From: Ursus arctos
Taxonomy: Eukaryota > Chordata > Mammalia > Carnivora > Ursidae
Assembly (NCBI RefSeq): GCF_023065955.2
Contig: NW_026623008.1
Coordinates: forward strand, 24,951,001-25,015,000
Length of the DNA: 64,000 nucleotides
Direction: 5' to 3'
Shown: piece after piece, positions 22,101 through 33,439 of the stretch
Layout of the letters: every line of letters starts with the position of its first letter
Numbering within the stretch: position 1 is the first letter of the stretch
Position numbers and translations under genes: made by a program
The notes under the pieces: model-generated
The model's input: the letters and a program-made list of their open reading frames with translations, nothing else
The model's database searches: none
What the model was told of the DNA's origin: nothing

Positions 22101-22119
22101 AAAAAAAAAAAAAAAAAAA
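22081..22119 (+). terminator. L1 polyadenylation signal and A tail
   Basis: AATAAA at 22081-22086 precedes an A tail of about 20 bases that ends at the target-site duplication. Confidence 0.85.
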
Positions 22120-22131
22120 AAGAATGAATTA

Positions 22132-22420
22132 ACTGCCAAGGAGGGGGTAGAGATAGTTGAATTGGTTCTTGAAGAAAGTGGAGAAGGTCATTCCAGATGG
22201 AGGACACGGGAAGCATACAGGTATGACAGAACGATGGTTATGATGTGTTTATAGAAGGGCAAGTAGCTCAGAGTGGCTAAGGCAAGGCACCTCGGCATGG
22301 TGCGGGGAGCCGATGAGGATAGGAAGGGGCACAAGATGAAGCTGCTACACGAGGGGGGGTCAGATCACGAAAATTCTCTGGTGAGAATTTTGTTTTTCAT
22401 CCGGTAGGTGGTGGGAGCTA
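22132..22420 (-). repeat. LINE L2 remnant, antisense, right of the L1
   Basis: 'gtggagaaggtcattccaga', 'gggaagcatacaggtatgac' and 'gtcagatcacgaaaattctc' read as the reverse of L2, resuming after the L1 insertion. Confidence 0.6.
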
Positions 22421-22424
22421 TCAA

Positions 22425-22915
22425 AATGTATTTTATCTTACACTGATTTTTCTGCACCTAGAAAGTAACATAGGCTTGTCATCAAACTTTTGGAAAATAT
22501 AAAAGAAATACTGAAAAATATATTAACACCCCATTCAACCATTTTTCTCTTTTCTTCTTTTTAAATGACGATTACATATATATGCGTGTAAAAAATTCAG
22601 TTCACATTACATATTCAGTTTTGTAGTTTAATTTTTTCACTTAATACCATATATTAAATAATTTTTAAATTTCTTTAAAATGAATTGCTAAATGTTTTTT
22701 CAGGCAAATGACCACAGTTTATTGAACCATTAATGCTGGACATATACTGTTTCCTTTCCCCAGTGTCCTAAATAACACTGCAACGGACATCCTTGTGTAT
22801 GTCATTTTATCTCCTTGGAATAAATTCCTGAAAGTGACATGCATCTTTTACATTTTAATCATTACTGTCACACTACCTTCCAAAAGGGTTGTGCCAATTT
22901 ATAATCCCAGCAAAG
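22425..22915 (-). repeat. Old L1M remnant, antisense
   Basis: Contains 'aataacactgcaacggacat', 'ccttgtgtatgtcatttt', 'gaataaattcctgaaagtg' and 'accttccaaaagggttgtgc', a well-known order in old L1 3' regions read in reverse. Confidence 0.7.
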
Positions 22916-22990
22916 AGGTTCGATAACCTGCCTGAGATTAAACAGCTCGAGAGTGGGAGACTGAGAGTTGAACGTGGGCACTGGTGTTCA
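22916..22990. repeat. MIR fragment
   Basis: 'gaggttcgataacctgcctg', 'agattaaacagctcgagagt' resemble the MIR 3' half. Confidence 0.45.
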
Positions 22991-22994
22991 CAGG

Positions 22995-23860
22995 GCTATG
23001 GCAGAGCTTTGGTGGGAAGAGTGGGGAGAGGGAATCGGGGGGCCAGAGGTGATCGAGTCTGGAGGACTGAAATGCACACTGGTCAAGATGGACGGTCTAA
23101 TAAAACAGCTTCAAAGGATGGGTTGTTTGGCAGACAACTCGTATAATTTCATACTCTCTCTAAAGCTGCCTATGTCACAACTTCCCATTTGAGTGTTCAG
23201 ACCGAAGAGAAATGAAACATATAGCTACCTTTCTCTTGGTTGTTACTGCCTTGTTGACCCAGCCTTTGTGCTGACATTAGCAGGGACGGCACATATGAAA
23301 ACTCGTCCGGTCACGTGAGGTTGGATTCAGGGAGAATTCCTCATAAATGCCCTGGGTTTACAGAACAAGTCAACATGAGGCATGTCTTCTCAGTTCTCTC
23401 ATCATTAGGACAGGACTCAGTGAGGGATAGAAGATTCAGGATCCACAGTTCTCAATCCTCATACCCTGAACTATGCTGGCTTCTTTCCCCCTTCCTCTCT
23501 CCCTCCCTTCATGGCTGTGAATGCAATAAGTCTAGAGCAAATACGAGGACCCGACTCAGAGTCGTCTTGTCAAAACACTGTATGGTAGACATCACGGGCT
23601 TGACAATGACTCAGTCACATTGCAGCCTGCTCCACAAATCCACAATGCCTCCAGTGAGTGTTTGTCAAGAACCTACTTCACACTCCAGTGGTCACCCCCA
23701 GGAAGCTACTATATTTTATTAGATCCTGTGCGTCAAGGTTTGACTCTTGCAATTACCCATTGTTTCTGTTTCTGCCAATTACCAGACTTTCTTTCCTCTG
23801 TGGACGTTTAACTACCCGAAAAGAGGTGCCATTTCCCTCTCAGTAGGTGATGTGTTGGAG
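22995..23860. other. Intronic stretch without genes
   Basis: Unique-looking, moderately GC-balanced. A 135-codon open frame on the plus strand (23315-23722) has no recognisable domain. Confidence 0.4.
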
Positions 23861-23869
23861 TATAAATGT

Positions 23870-24040
23870 CTTAGCCTTTGGAGTCAGACAGACCTGGGGT
23901 TCCAATTCTGACTCCGCTGGTAACATGCTGTGTGTCTCTGGGCAAATTACTAAATATCTCTGAATCTCAAATTACTGCTAGACCATACATACTGATGCAT
24001 TTACCTCACTGGGGAGCAGTGAATACTGAATGAAATGTCA
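23870..24040 (+). repeat. MIR SINE remnant
   Basis: 'tttggagtcagacagacctg', 'tgtgtctctgggcaaattac' and 'ctgaatctcaaattactgc' give the MIR order. Confidence 0.75.
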
Positions 24041-24099
24041 GCAGTATGGCAAATGGGGAGTGGTGGTTAGATGTCGGGTCCCCTTGGAATCATCTTCTG

Positions 24100-24215
24100 C
24101 TGAGTCCTATTTCTCAAAGGTGCCCTCTGACCTATTGAATCACAACGGTCTAGGGTGAGTATTTGAAATGTAGATTTCTAATCCACCGAGACACATTCTG
24201 TGAGAGTGGGATCTG
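24100..24215. repeat. MER5A-like fragment
   Basis: 'ctattgaatcacaacggtct' and 'gaaatgtagatttctaatcc' resemble the middle of MER5A, heavily eroded. Confidence 0.35.
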
Positions 24216-24219
24216 GAAA

Positions 24220-25055
24220 CTCCTAGAAGTTGTTTAGCTCAGAGCAGTATCCATGGTACCAAGAAGTTGGAAGGCATTAATACATATGGGAACACTCCAA
24301 AGCTTCTCAGGGGGTCCACAATCAAGGGCCCATCTGATCCCAAGTGAGATGCCCCAAAGAGGACACATGCCTCTGAACCGAGAACAAGACCCCATTTTCA
24401 AGATGTCTTCCTCTCAGAGAGAGGATAGGGATCGGTCCCTCCATATTATGGGATTTAGAACGTGGAAGGGGGAGGGGACTAGGAAATGCGCTGCCAGGTA
24501 GATCAGGGCTTTAACTATTTCCATAATCTTCATATAGAGAGAGGAACAGCTCTTGGGAGGGGGAGAGGCAGGGTAGGGGCTCATGGGCCAGCCAAGCGAA
24601 CGGACACTCAGGGCCCAATCCAGGCCGGGCAGGGAGCCGGAGGTCCGCCATCACCACAGCAGACTCAGAGCAGACAGCAGAATGCCCAGGTTTTCCCCCT
24701 GATGCACTGGAGGTCCGTGTGACCAAGCCCAGAGCCGCCCTCTGAAGGAGCTGGGGCCTCGAGCGAGTCCTCACATCTACCAGTGTTTTCACCCTCTTGC
24801 CTTCTCTCCTTCGTGTGCCACTCTCTTTCCCTGCTGTCTCCTGGGGTAAGTTCTCTCCTTGCACCCAATTTTCTGCTGATGGCTCCCAAATGTCTCTTTA
24901 CAACCCACACCCCACGCAAACCCCAGCTCCTTACACCCATCCACCTTAGATGTCCCATGGGCCTCTGAAACTTAACCTGCCGTCACTCCCTTGGCCACCT
25001 CCTGCCCACCCACCAGCTACTGAAGCCAAGAGCTGGGAGCGATCTCTCCTCCTCC
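24220..25055. other. Intronic stretch without genes
   Basis: GC-rich unique DNA with a CT-rich patch near 25040-25075. Short overlapping frames on both strands have no domain. Confidence 0.4.
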
Positions 25056-25059
25056 TCCT

Positions 25060-25560
25060 CCTCTGTCCCTCAGCTTCACCGGATCACTTAACAGGTGCTT
25101 GCTGTGTTTCTGTTCCTGCAGTCCCCTAAACCCACCCCTCCACTCAGTCTCCACTGTTACGGTCTGTGTTAATTCAGGCCTCATCACATCTCACCTGGGC
25201 TACAGCAACAAAGAGCAGTCTGTGTCTAGGCCTGCATCCATCCCTCCATCCTGTTCTCCAGCAGCAGCCAGAGTGAACTTTCAAAAATGCAAAGCTGATC
25301 ATGTCACTTCCCACTATAAACCTTTCGGTGGCTCCCTATTGACCCCAGAATTAAATGCAAATAATCTGGCCTCCATCTACCTCTCCAGGCTCATCCCATC
25401 TCCATTTTCCACACCCTTCTGCTACCTTTCTAGGCATGAAACCAGAGAGCTCCCCCTCCTTCCCGGGCCCCAGGGCTGAGCAATCTCCTTGAAGACCATG
25501 CTTCTGATTACCTCCCTCTGCCCTTTCCTTATTGTCACTGCCCTCAATCCATGCAATTCA
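25060..25560 (+). repeat. LINE L2 remnant
   Basis: L2 phrases in sense order: 'gcaaagctgatcatgtcact', 'ggtggctccctattgacccc', 'tacctctccaggctcatccc'. Confidence 0.8.
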
Positions 25561-25599
25561 GCATAGACAGGAGAGACAGGAAGAGAAGAACAATTATTA

Positions 25600-25840
25600 C
25601 AATTATTGTCAACACCCATGAGCTCTTACTATGCCTTGTGCATCTTTCTATGCATGTAAAGCTCTATAGTAAGAGCTTTATATTCAATTTTTCATTTTAA
25701 TCCTTGCAATATCCTCATAGGACAGAGACAGATGAGGAACCAGAGGCTCAGAGAGGCTAAGTAACTTGCCCAAGGTCATGCAGCAGTACAAGAGGTACAG
25801 GTGATTCTTAAGCCCAGATTGTCCCACTTCTGAGACATAT
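25600..25840. repeat. MIR SINE remnant
   Basis: 'tgagctcttactatgccttg', 'ggaaccagaggctcagagag', 'taacttgcccaaggtcatgc' and 'agcccagattgtcccacttc' form a nearly complete MIR. Confidence 0.85.
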
Positions 25841-25844
25841 CAGA

Positions 25845-26365
25845 GAACTGTATCAAAGAACACACGCAACTCAGATCTCTTTCCAATGGTATATGCTGAA
25901 AGAGCCACCCTGCCCGAACAGAAACCCCTTAAGATATACTATCCTCAAACACCTAAGTGCTCAGCTTGGCTTATGGAGGAGGCAATGTTTTCTAGAACAA
26001 GATGATTAGGACAACAATGAACTTAAATCCCAGCCACTGCTGGGGAATATCTGCTCCTGAATTCAATTTGGTTCAGTTCAATCCAATTTAATTCGGTGCG
26101 GTTATCGAATGGCCACCATGCATCCTGTAAGAGCTGGTTATGGAAGGTCCAGAGAGGAAGGCCGAGACAACTCTTGGGAAATCATAGCTAACCTGGGTGT
26201 GGGGTACTAGGAGGAGGCAGGAATTGGGGTGCCGGGAACTGGAGTTCAAGGCAGGAATCTTGTGGTCAGCCCGGGAGCACTTAGGCAGTAGGGAATTTGC
26301 CCAAGTCCTTGTGCTAGTCCCCGGTCGGCGGCAGGTTTTGTAATTCTGCTAATTAGAATTTTGAA
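25845..26365. other. Intronic stretch without genes
   Basis: Contains a short degenerate (CAATTTGGTTCAGTT)-like run at about 26060-26095. Otherwise nothing was recognised. Confidence 0.4.
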
Positions 26366-26384
26366 GTCTCTGCCCATATTTCTT

Positions 26385-26607
26385 TTCTTTCTTTTTTTCT
26401 TTTTAAAGATTTTATTTATTTATTTGAGAGAGAGAGCAGAGTGAGAGAGAGAGAGAGAGAGCACGAACAGGGGTGAGGGGTAGAGGGAGAGGGACAAGCA
26501 GACGCCGCACTGAGTCGAGAGCACTATGTGGGTCTCGATCCCAGGACCCTGGGATCATGACCTGCACTGAAGGCAGACGCTTAACCAACTGAGCCACCCA
26601 GGAGCCC
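26385..26607 (-). mobile_element. Can-SINE (SINEC), minus strand
   Basis: The minus strand reads SINEC head to tail, with a GA-rich middle on the plus strand, including a 16-base (GA) run at 26447-26462. A 17-bp duplication with one mismatch (CTCTGCYCATATTTCTT) lies at 26368-26384 and 26608-26624. Confidence 0.92.
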
Positions 26608-26704
26608 CTCTGCTCATATTTCTTACAAGACACATATATAGAGTGGATGCCACCATTCAGTCTAACAGGAAGTCTCAGGCGTCATACAGATGAAAGAAAC
26701 TGGG

Positions 26705-26925
26705 ATTGATGAGTGGCTGAGAGCCTGGGCTCTAGCACCAGAGGACTTGGCTCTGCTACTTCCCAGCAGAGCCACCCTGGGCAGCTGATGTTTCCAAGCC
26801 TCAGTGTCCTCACCTGTAAAAGGGAAATGAAGATCACACCTGCTTCATAGGGTTACCGAAAGGGTTAAGAGAGATGATGCGTATAGAGTGCTTAGCACAG
26901 CACCAAGTGCCTAAAGAGAGTGCAG
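26705..26925 (+). repeat. MIR SINE, nearly complete
   Basis: 'agagcctgggctctagcacc', 'aagcctcagtgtcctcacct', 'tcatagggttaccgaaaggg' and 'agtgcttagcacagcaccaa' follow the full MIR order. Confidence 0.85.
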
Positions 26926-26999
26926 GAAGCATTAGAGCCTGGCATACGATTCTTAGTCTGGACTCGTTAGCTTGAAACAAATCAAAGGTGTAACTCCAA

Positions 27000-27430
27000 G
27001 GCCTAGCCTGGTCCCTGACACGTAATAAATGTCTCTTGAATGAATAAAGGCATGCGTGGAATGTACAGCTGAGGACTGACAGCCAGCTGGAGGGCCCCGG
27101 GTGCTAAGCTAAGAGTTTGAACTATCCTCTGTGGGTGACAGCAACCACTGAAGGTGTTCAGCAGTGACATGGCAACAAGGCTGGACACGGGCTTTTAGTA
27201 GGATCACACTGGGCCAGCATAGAGGATGGATGGGAGGGAGAAATACTGGAGGCCAGCGGGAGGGGGGGGTCCTGGGGTTGCAGGGAAAGGGACAACCTGT
27301 AAAGATACCACAGAGGTAGAACTGGTGGGATTTGGCAGCCAGTAAATGTGAGCAGATGACGATTGCCCCGCTCTGTGCAATGTCCGTGAAGGAGAGAATC
27401 CAGTTAGTGAGTTGGGAGAGAGCCATGGCC
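27000..27430. repeat. L2 fragments
   Basis: A short sense L2 end (27008-27050, 'acacgtaataaatgtctctt', then 'gaatgaataaa') is followed by an antisense L2 body with 'acatggcaacaaggctggac' and 'aggatcacactgggccagc'. A G-run of 8-9 lies near 27265. Confidence 0.55.
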
Positions 27431-27755
27431 TCCTTGGAAGGCCCCGGTCACTACTTCCACTGGGAACACTGGCCTCACCACTTTCTCCTGTCCCCACGCT
27501 CGTGAGGCCTGTGAGCAGCCTGACCACAGAGTGGGGCCCAGCAGGCAGCCCACGGGAGATTCTTCCACGGAACAGGTCCTAGAGCCCATGGCTGGGACCA
27601 GCGGCCAGCAGCAGTCAAGGGCATCCCCCGAGGCAGACAGGCCTCAGCTAAGGGACAGAAGTCACTCCTCGTTGCAGCAAGCATGCTTTTCTGGGGAAGT
27701 CTCCACAGCTGGTTAGGAAAGAAAAAATCTCTGAAAATAGTTCAAATAAAGGAAA
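27431..27755. other. Intronic stretch without genes
   Basis: GC-rich unique DNA; nothing recognised. Confidence 0.4.
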
Positions 27756-27759
27756 GACG

Positions 27760-27995
27760 ACACCTGTTTGTTTATAGTTACTGTGTGCCAGGTGCCATCA
27801 CCCATTTGCTCTCATTCAGCCTTGACCATGACTGCAGAGCTGGCCTCACATACTCCAGATAGGGAGACACAGGCTCCAGAGCAGGGTTTTTTTGTTTTGT
27901 TTTGTTTTGTTCTTTTCTCCATCCGATCAGTTTGTCAGTGGAGGAACCAGGATCCAAACCCAACTGTCTGACTCCAAAGCCCATCTTCCCTCCTC
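27760..27995. repeat. MIR remnant with an internal TTTTG run
   Basis: 'tactgtgtgccaggtgccat' and 'gagacacaggctccagagca' are MIR-like, then a (TTTTG)n-like run occupies 27886-27911, and MIR resumes with 'aaccaggatccaaacccaac'. Confidence 0.65.
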
Positions 27996-28009
27996 TGCAA
28001 CATATTTCA

Positions 28010-28560
28010 TAATCTTAATTTTGAAAGTCCCATTTCTTCAGACATTCACATACTGCTCGTGGCAGGGTAAAATGATCGAATGCTTTTAGAAAGCAATTTG
28101 GCAATAAGAATCAAGAGTCTTAAAAAATATTCATTCTGGGAATCACTCCTAAAGAAATAATCATAAATTCAGAGAGGGAAAAGACCGGGCTTTACACACA
28201 ACAATGTTCTTCACAGCAATATTTATAACATGAACAACTGGAGATGGTCTAAGTGTCCACAGAGAAAGGAGTGGTTAAGGAACTTGTGAGATCTCCACCT
28301 AATGGAATATTTTGGGGCCAAGGGTTTATAATAACACGGAAAATGCCAACGGCGTAAGTGCAAAATAATCAGAATATGAAATGATACAACGCAACGTCCA
28401 GTGAGGGCCCCACGGAGCTGCCTGGGGTTGCATTTTTTGGCCCTTGTCCCTCTGATCCCCATGAGCCCCTTCTGAATCCTTCCAGATTTTAAAAAATAGT
28501 AGCATCATTTAATGTGGCCACTACATGATTTCTCAGTCTTATATAAAGTGGGAATAAAAA
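28010..28560 (+). repeat. Old L1M 3' fragment
   Basis: 'gcaatttggcaataagaatc', 'attcattctgggaatcactc', 'acaacaatgttcttcacagc' and 'gtctaagtgtccacagagaa' follow the end of L1 ORF2, with many frame breaks. Confidence 0.75.
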
Positions 28561-29761
28561 CATCTTTAGAAATTGTGTGATTTTTATTGATCCGTGATAC
28601 AGAATTTAGTAAAACTGTGCTTGCCTGTAAGTCTCTCCTTTGCAGAAATCATAAGGCTGCCAAACCTTTCATTTCTCTTTAATACAGTTCTGTGGGCACT
28701 AGTCATGTAAGAAACCAAAAAAAGCCCCCTAATCCCCCCGCCCAAAACAATAAAAACCCAACTAGCATACATACTGGAAAGGAAGAAAAAAATTACATTA
28801 CTTGCAGTTCATAGGATTGTCTAACTTAGAAAATCTAAAATAATCAACGTTAAAACTACTAGATCCAATGAGAGAGTTCGATAAGATGGTCAGTCACAAA
28901 AGAAATGTACAAAAATCAATGGTTTTCTTATTCACCAGCAATCAACAATTAGAAAGTGCAATGGCAAAATGACATCCTTTACAATAATAAAAACTGTAAA
29001 ATTACCTAGGAATAAAACCTAACAAGAAATTTACTAGGCTTAAATGATGAAAACCATAAAATTTTATTAAAGAACATAAACAAAGATCTGAAAAATGAGA
29101 GGCATACCGTGGTCCTATATGGGAAGGTTCCCTATTGTAAAAATGTCAGTTCTCTCCAAATTCACCACAAATCCTAACCAAAATCACAATGGAATTTCTT
29201 GAAGCAGTCCGAAAACCTTATTCTGAAATTTATCTGGAAAAGTAAATGCACAAGAATTGCCAATAAAATGTCTTAAACATAATAATGGCGGAGGGCTAAA
29301 AAAGCCATGGTCATTGAAAACACGTGATCCCGGCACAGAACTAGAATAATGGTTAAATGAAATACAAGAAAAAAAAGTCCAGATGCAGAACCATGGATAG
29401 ATGTGAGCTCGGTTTATGATAAAAGGGCCATTTCAAGTCAGAAAGGATGGGTTTGGGGACAATTCATTATTCATTTGGAACTAGAAGTTAGATCTATATA
29501 CCACACCTGGCACAAAACATAATTCAGACAGCTTACAGAGCTAACTGTAAAATAGGAAATCCCGAGGGTTCTGGAAGACATGGAGAAGACTATTTTTATA
29601 ACCTCCATGGGAAGATTCCTAGCCAAGACATAAGACTCAGGAGTCACAAAGAAAAAGATCAACTGGTTTGGTCACATGCAAATAAAATGTATGCTGTGAG
29701 GACTAAGAAAACAAGACAAGTTACTGACTCATAGAAAACTCTTACAACATACAGGACAGAC

Positions 29762-30120
29762 TGCTATAGGCTGAATGTTTTTGTCCCCCCGCCCTCCAAA
29801 TGCATATGTTGAGACCTGACCCCAATGCGATGGTACTTAGAGATGGGGTCTGTGGCAGGTGCTCAGGTCATGAGGATGGAGGAGCCCTTGTGATGGGACT
29901 AGTTATAAAAGGGGCCCCAGAGAGCTCCCTTCTGTCTTGAGAACACAGCAAGGGGCTGCCAGCTCGGACTCAAGATGTGGGTCCTCACCAGCCCCCAAGT
30001 CTGCTGGCACCTTGACCTTGGAACTCTCAGCCTCCAGCATGGTGAGAAGTAAATTTCTGTTGTTTATAAGCCACCCAGACCGTGGCATTTTTGTTACAGC
30101 AGCCTGAACGGACTAAGACA
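29762..30120 (+). mobile_element. Solo LTR of MLT1A/MST type (ERVL-MaLR)
   Basis: It starts TGCTATAGGCTGAATGTTTT and ends GGACTAAGACA, with the flanking pentamers CAGAC and CAAAC (one mismatch). Internal marks are 'cttataaaag'-like promoter text (TATAAAAGG at 29904), 'cagcctccagcatggtgaga' and 'tttctgttgtttataagcca'. It sits inside the L1M, so it arrived later. Confidence 0.9.
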
Positions 30121-30452
30121 CAAACGCAGTAGTAATATTCAAAATATACAAGAGCTCCTAAAAATCAATGGGAAAAACACAGCCAACGCAAACAGAAAAA
30201 TGAGTAAAGGATATAAATAGGTTAATTCAAACTATAAAATGAAAATGACCATAAACACACGGAAAGATGATCAACTAATAATTGGAGGCATGGCAATCAA
30301 AAGAATGAGGTGTTATTTTTCACCCATTGAGATGGATAAAAATAGCAAAATTTTAATTTGGAAGGATGTAGGAAAATAGCTGGTCTCATACATGATTGAT
30401 GAAAACGTTAAATCGGCACAGCTTTTCTGGAGTGTACTCTGGCAGAATCTGA

Positions 30453-30458
<6 letters not shown>

Positions 30459-30499
<41 letters not shown>
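30459..30499 (+). repeat. Poly(A) run of 41 bases
   Basis: An uninterrupted A run inside the old L1M, between 'gaatttgt' and 'gcatacactctg'. It is not at an element end, so it looks like expansion of a short A tract. Confidence 0.95.
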
Positions 30500-30500
<1 letters not shown>

Positions 30501-30750
30501 CATACACTCTGACCCAGAAATTGCACTTTCAGGAAGCTCTCTACAGGTGCTGTAACACGCACATGAAGATAGACGCACAGAGGTGTTCACTGTAGCACCG
30601 TTTGATGGTGAAAAATACAACAGGAAGGCAATTGTTAAAAAAATAATGAGGCAGATCTAGGAACTAACACAGAAAAATATCTAACATATACACTTAAGGG
30701 GATAATAACAAGCTGCAGAGTGACATGTTTACATTTAACCCCCATCCCAT

Positions 30751-30751
<1 letters not shown>

Positions 30752-30784
<33 letters not shown>
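30752..30784 (+). repeat. (GT)n microsatellite
   Basis: About 16 uninterrupted GT units follow 'cccatggg'. Confidence 0.95.
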
Positions 30785-30788
<4 letters not shown>

Positions 30789-31159
30789 ACATAGGGACAC
30801 GGCTAGAACGCTACATACCAACTTGTTAATAATGTTTGCCTGGGGGGCAGTGGGGGGGTGCGGAATTAGGTTGGGGGCTCGACAAACAGGAAACTAACAT
30901 TTTATTCTGTACTCTTGGGTATGTGTTGAATTTTTCACAATGAGCATGAACTGCTTTTGTAAATAATGAAAAGGATCTATCTATCCATGTACATATATAC
31001 ACCCCGCAAGAACACGGCTCTTTAAATTAAGAACAGAACAAAGCCATGCCTAGAAAAAATGGAAGGCAGTACGTCAAAATGTCCATGCATAAGAGTTTCT
31101 TTATCTAGTTTTCCCCTGTTTTCTAAATTTTCTTTAATGACCATGTGTTACATCCATAA

Positions 31160-31630
31160 TGGAAATAAAAAACAAATACTCTCTATTCTTTTTAAATTGT
31201 TTCCTTTTTGCTAGAAACCAATTCGGTAAAATCATGGTGCTTTCTGTCTTTTCCACGGAAGCTGGCTGGATGATTCTGAAGCAAAAAGGGGGGCCCAGCA
31301 TCCCCGAGCCCAAGAACAGTCTCGGCAGCTTTTGTAGGAGGTGAGTGACCAAATGAAAGTGGGAACAAGCAAACGGGCCTGGCGAGAGGCTCATGTCCTC
31401 ACCTTCAAAATGATCAGTGGGGGTCTCCTTGTGTGGTAGTAGGTATACAATAAGTTGATGATGCTTTATGATGATTATGGATGGAACGTGGCACAATTTT
31501 TCCAGCCACTCCCCACATCAACAGAAACATCTGGGTCACAACTCTCCCCGCTACGGTCTGCACGGAGAGGCAGGGAGAGAAGGACTAAAAACAGAGAGAG
31601 AACTCAAATCACAAGAAAGGACGGAGAGGA
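31160..31630. other. Intronic stretch without genes
   Basis: Unique-looking DNA; nothing recognised. Confidence 0.4.
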
Positions 31631-31634
31631 GCCT

Positions 31635-31790
31635 TCATTCAGCACCTGTGATGTTACACTTATCTCTGGAGAGCCATGGTTGGCGATATTGCACCCACTT
31701 CGCAGATGGGAACACTGAGATTAGGCACTTGCCCAAGGCTGCCCCATGGGACTCGGTCTATCAGACTCCAGGTCCTGGGCTCTTCTTCCT
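31635..31790. repeat. MIR SINE remnant
   Basis: 'acttcgcagatgggaacact', 'gagattaggcacttgcccaa' and 'tcagactccaggtcctgggc' match the MIR core and 3' half. Confidence 0.7.
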
Positions 31791-31794
31791 GGCC

Positions 31795-32980
31795 TGCCAG
31801 CCAGACGACAGGGGTAGGGGAGGGGGGAGGAGGGAGAGTGTGGGGGGGAAGCACAAAGCTGCTTTCACCCACATACTTTAGAAAGAGGAGTAAATGGGTC
31901 AGGAATGTGTTTGAACTCTTTCTCCTTCTCCCCAGGCTGAGTTCTAAAACTTCCCAAGGTGGGTCCAGAAAGTGATGAAGTGAGAGCTGGGGTGTGTCTA
32001 AATAAAGCCCCCAAGTGGGCGTTGCTGCTTAACTATGCATGAGCTCTGGGTGACTTCACCCTAGAGCCTACAACTGGTGGAGGAAGCACGACTTCACTTA
32101 ATGCACAGCCAGAAAAAAGCAAAACTTTCCAAAAATATTTGAATGTTGACAGCAGACTCTTCTATTCCAGTGAATAATTGGTTTTTGTAAGTGTGTGTGT
32201 CTGTGTGTGTGTGTGACCTAAATCCACAGAACTTACTGTTCTGTGACTACGAAACAAGCTTCATGTTCCTGAGCTTCCAAATCTCAAAGGCTATTTGCCA
32301 AACTAGCAGGGAGCCTAGTGTTTTCCAAGGCCCCTTGGGGTGGTCGATGCTGGTCCCTGAAGGGGTCCTCTTGTTTGCTGGCTACAACATGCCTGGAAGA
32401 GTAGGCGATCGAAACACAATATGACATGGGGTCTCCCCCCACCCCCATCCTGGGAGGTCTCCAGGCTGTTGTCAGACAGTGGTGTTGGGGACAGGGGACT
32501 TAGTGTCACATAAGTGAATCTACCTGGATAGTGGAGGCCTGCTGTCCTCTGTACCCACTCATCAGAGCCAGTGTCCCCTCCCCAGCTTTCTGTAGATTTG
32601 CCAAAGTCTCAGTGGCTCCTCAAGGCTTAAGGGAAGATGCTCCTTCCCCAAGGCCACGTCTAGTGAGCTGCCCAGCCCCCGAGAGTTACAGCTCTTTCAA
32701 TTCATTTCCACACTGAGTTTTTATACATTAAATCTGTCACAGGTGTGGTTAGTGTCCCCTGTAATCCTGGATCTTTCAGAGCGGGACAGCTGTCAACTGC
32801 CAGCGCTTGGACCCCGGTGCCCGAGGGCATTCTCCCCCCACGGAGGGCCACTTTGCCTGCAAGCACGGTAGGCTGGGAGGGCCAGGCACGACTAAGCCCC
32901 CAGGAGCAGCTCTCATTCAGTGACTTGCAGAAACTGGTATAGAAATACCCTGGCTCCCTGTTCCTTGGGTGGCATGACTC
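31795..32980. other. Intronic stretch without genes
   Basis: Holds a G-rich patch at 31810-31850 and a short (TG)n run at 32191-32214. No gene or other repeat was recognised. Confidence 0.4.
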
Positions 32981-32984
32981 CAAG

Positions 32985-33190
32985 ACCTGGGTTGCCCGGA
33001 GTCTTCCTAGTGGGATTATGCCCTACGTCCCCACTCTGGTGGCTGGTGTGACCAACACCCTGTGTCCACTGCTGCCCCTTCCCCATATCACGTCCCCCTT
33101 CTGTCCTGGTGTCACCAGAACCTTCCAATAAACTCCTTGCCCTTGAACCCTTATCTCAGGTCTGCTTTTGGGAAAACCTAAACTAGGAAA
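32985..33190 (+). repeat. Possible old LTR 3' part
   Basis: 'ccttccaataaactccttgc', 'cttatctcaggtctgctttt' and 'gggaaaacctaaactagg' look like the polyadenylation end and terminus of an old mammalian LTR; family not assigned. Confidence 0.4.
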
Positions 33191-33439
33191 GTCTCCTGGT
33201 ACCACGGGCAAGAATTCCAGCATCAGACACATGATGTGCCAGGAAGCAGCGCTCCTCAGCTGGGACCACCACCTTGTTGGGGTGCCCGGGCCACTGACGG
33301 GGTCCCCATCTCCTGCAGGGCAGGTGTCCTCATGGGAATTCCCATCTTCTGCAGGGCCCCAGATCCTTTTCACTCAAGAGGCTCCAGGTCCTTCTGTGGA
33401 GAAGAGGTGCTACCTTGGTCCACTGAACCACATCCCAAT

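Larger units (their letters stand above)
15651..22119 (+). mobile_element. Full-length LINE-1 with both ORFs open
   Basis: This 6.47-kb element has every part of a complete L1: a CpG-rich 5' UTR, ORF1 (300 codons), a 72-bp spacer, ORF2 (1275 codons), a G-rich 3' UTR, an AATAAA signal and an A tail of about 20. It is flanked by a perfect 12-bp duplication AAGAATGAATTA (15639-15650 and 22120-22131). The intact frames and perfect flanks indicate a very recent insertion. It lies antisense to CSMD2, the orientation usually tolerated in introns. Whether it can still move depends on promoter activity and was not testable here. Confidence 0.97.
28565..31150 (+). mobile_element. Old L1M ORF2 and 3' end, interrupted by an MLT1A-like LTR
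   Basis: The left part (about 28800-29761) reads like decayed ORF2 ('acctaggaataaaacctaac', 'ctccatgggaagattcctag'). After the LTR it resumes at 30121 ('cacccattgagatggataaa', 'gtgtactctggcagaatctg', 'ctctgacccagaaattgcac') and ends near 31150. Stops and indels are frequent. It is an ancient mammalian L1. Confidence 0.8.

Noticed and set aside
30313..30620. Poly-Phe open frames on the minus strand
   Set aside because: Produced by translating the 41-base A run in reverse.
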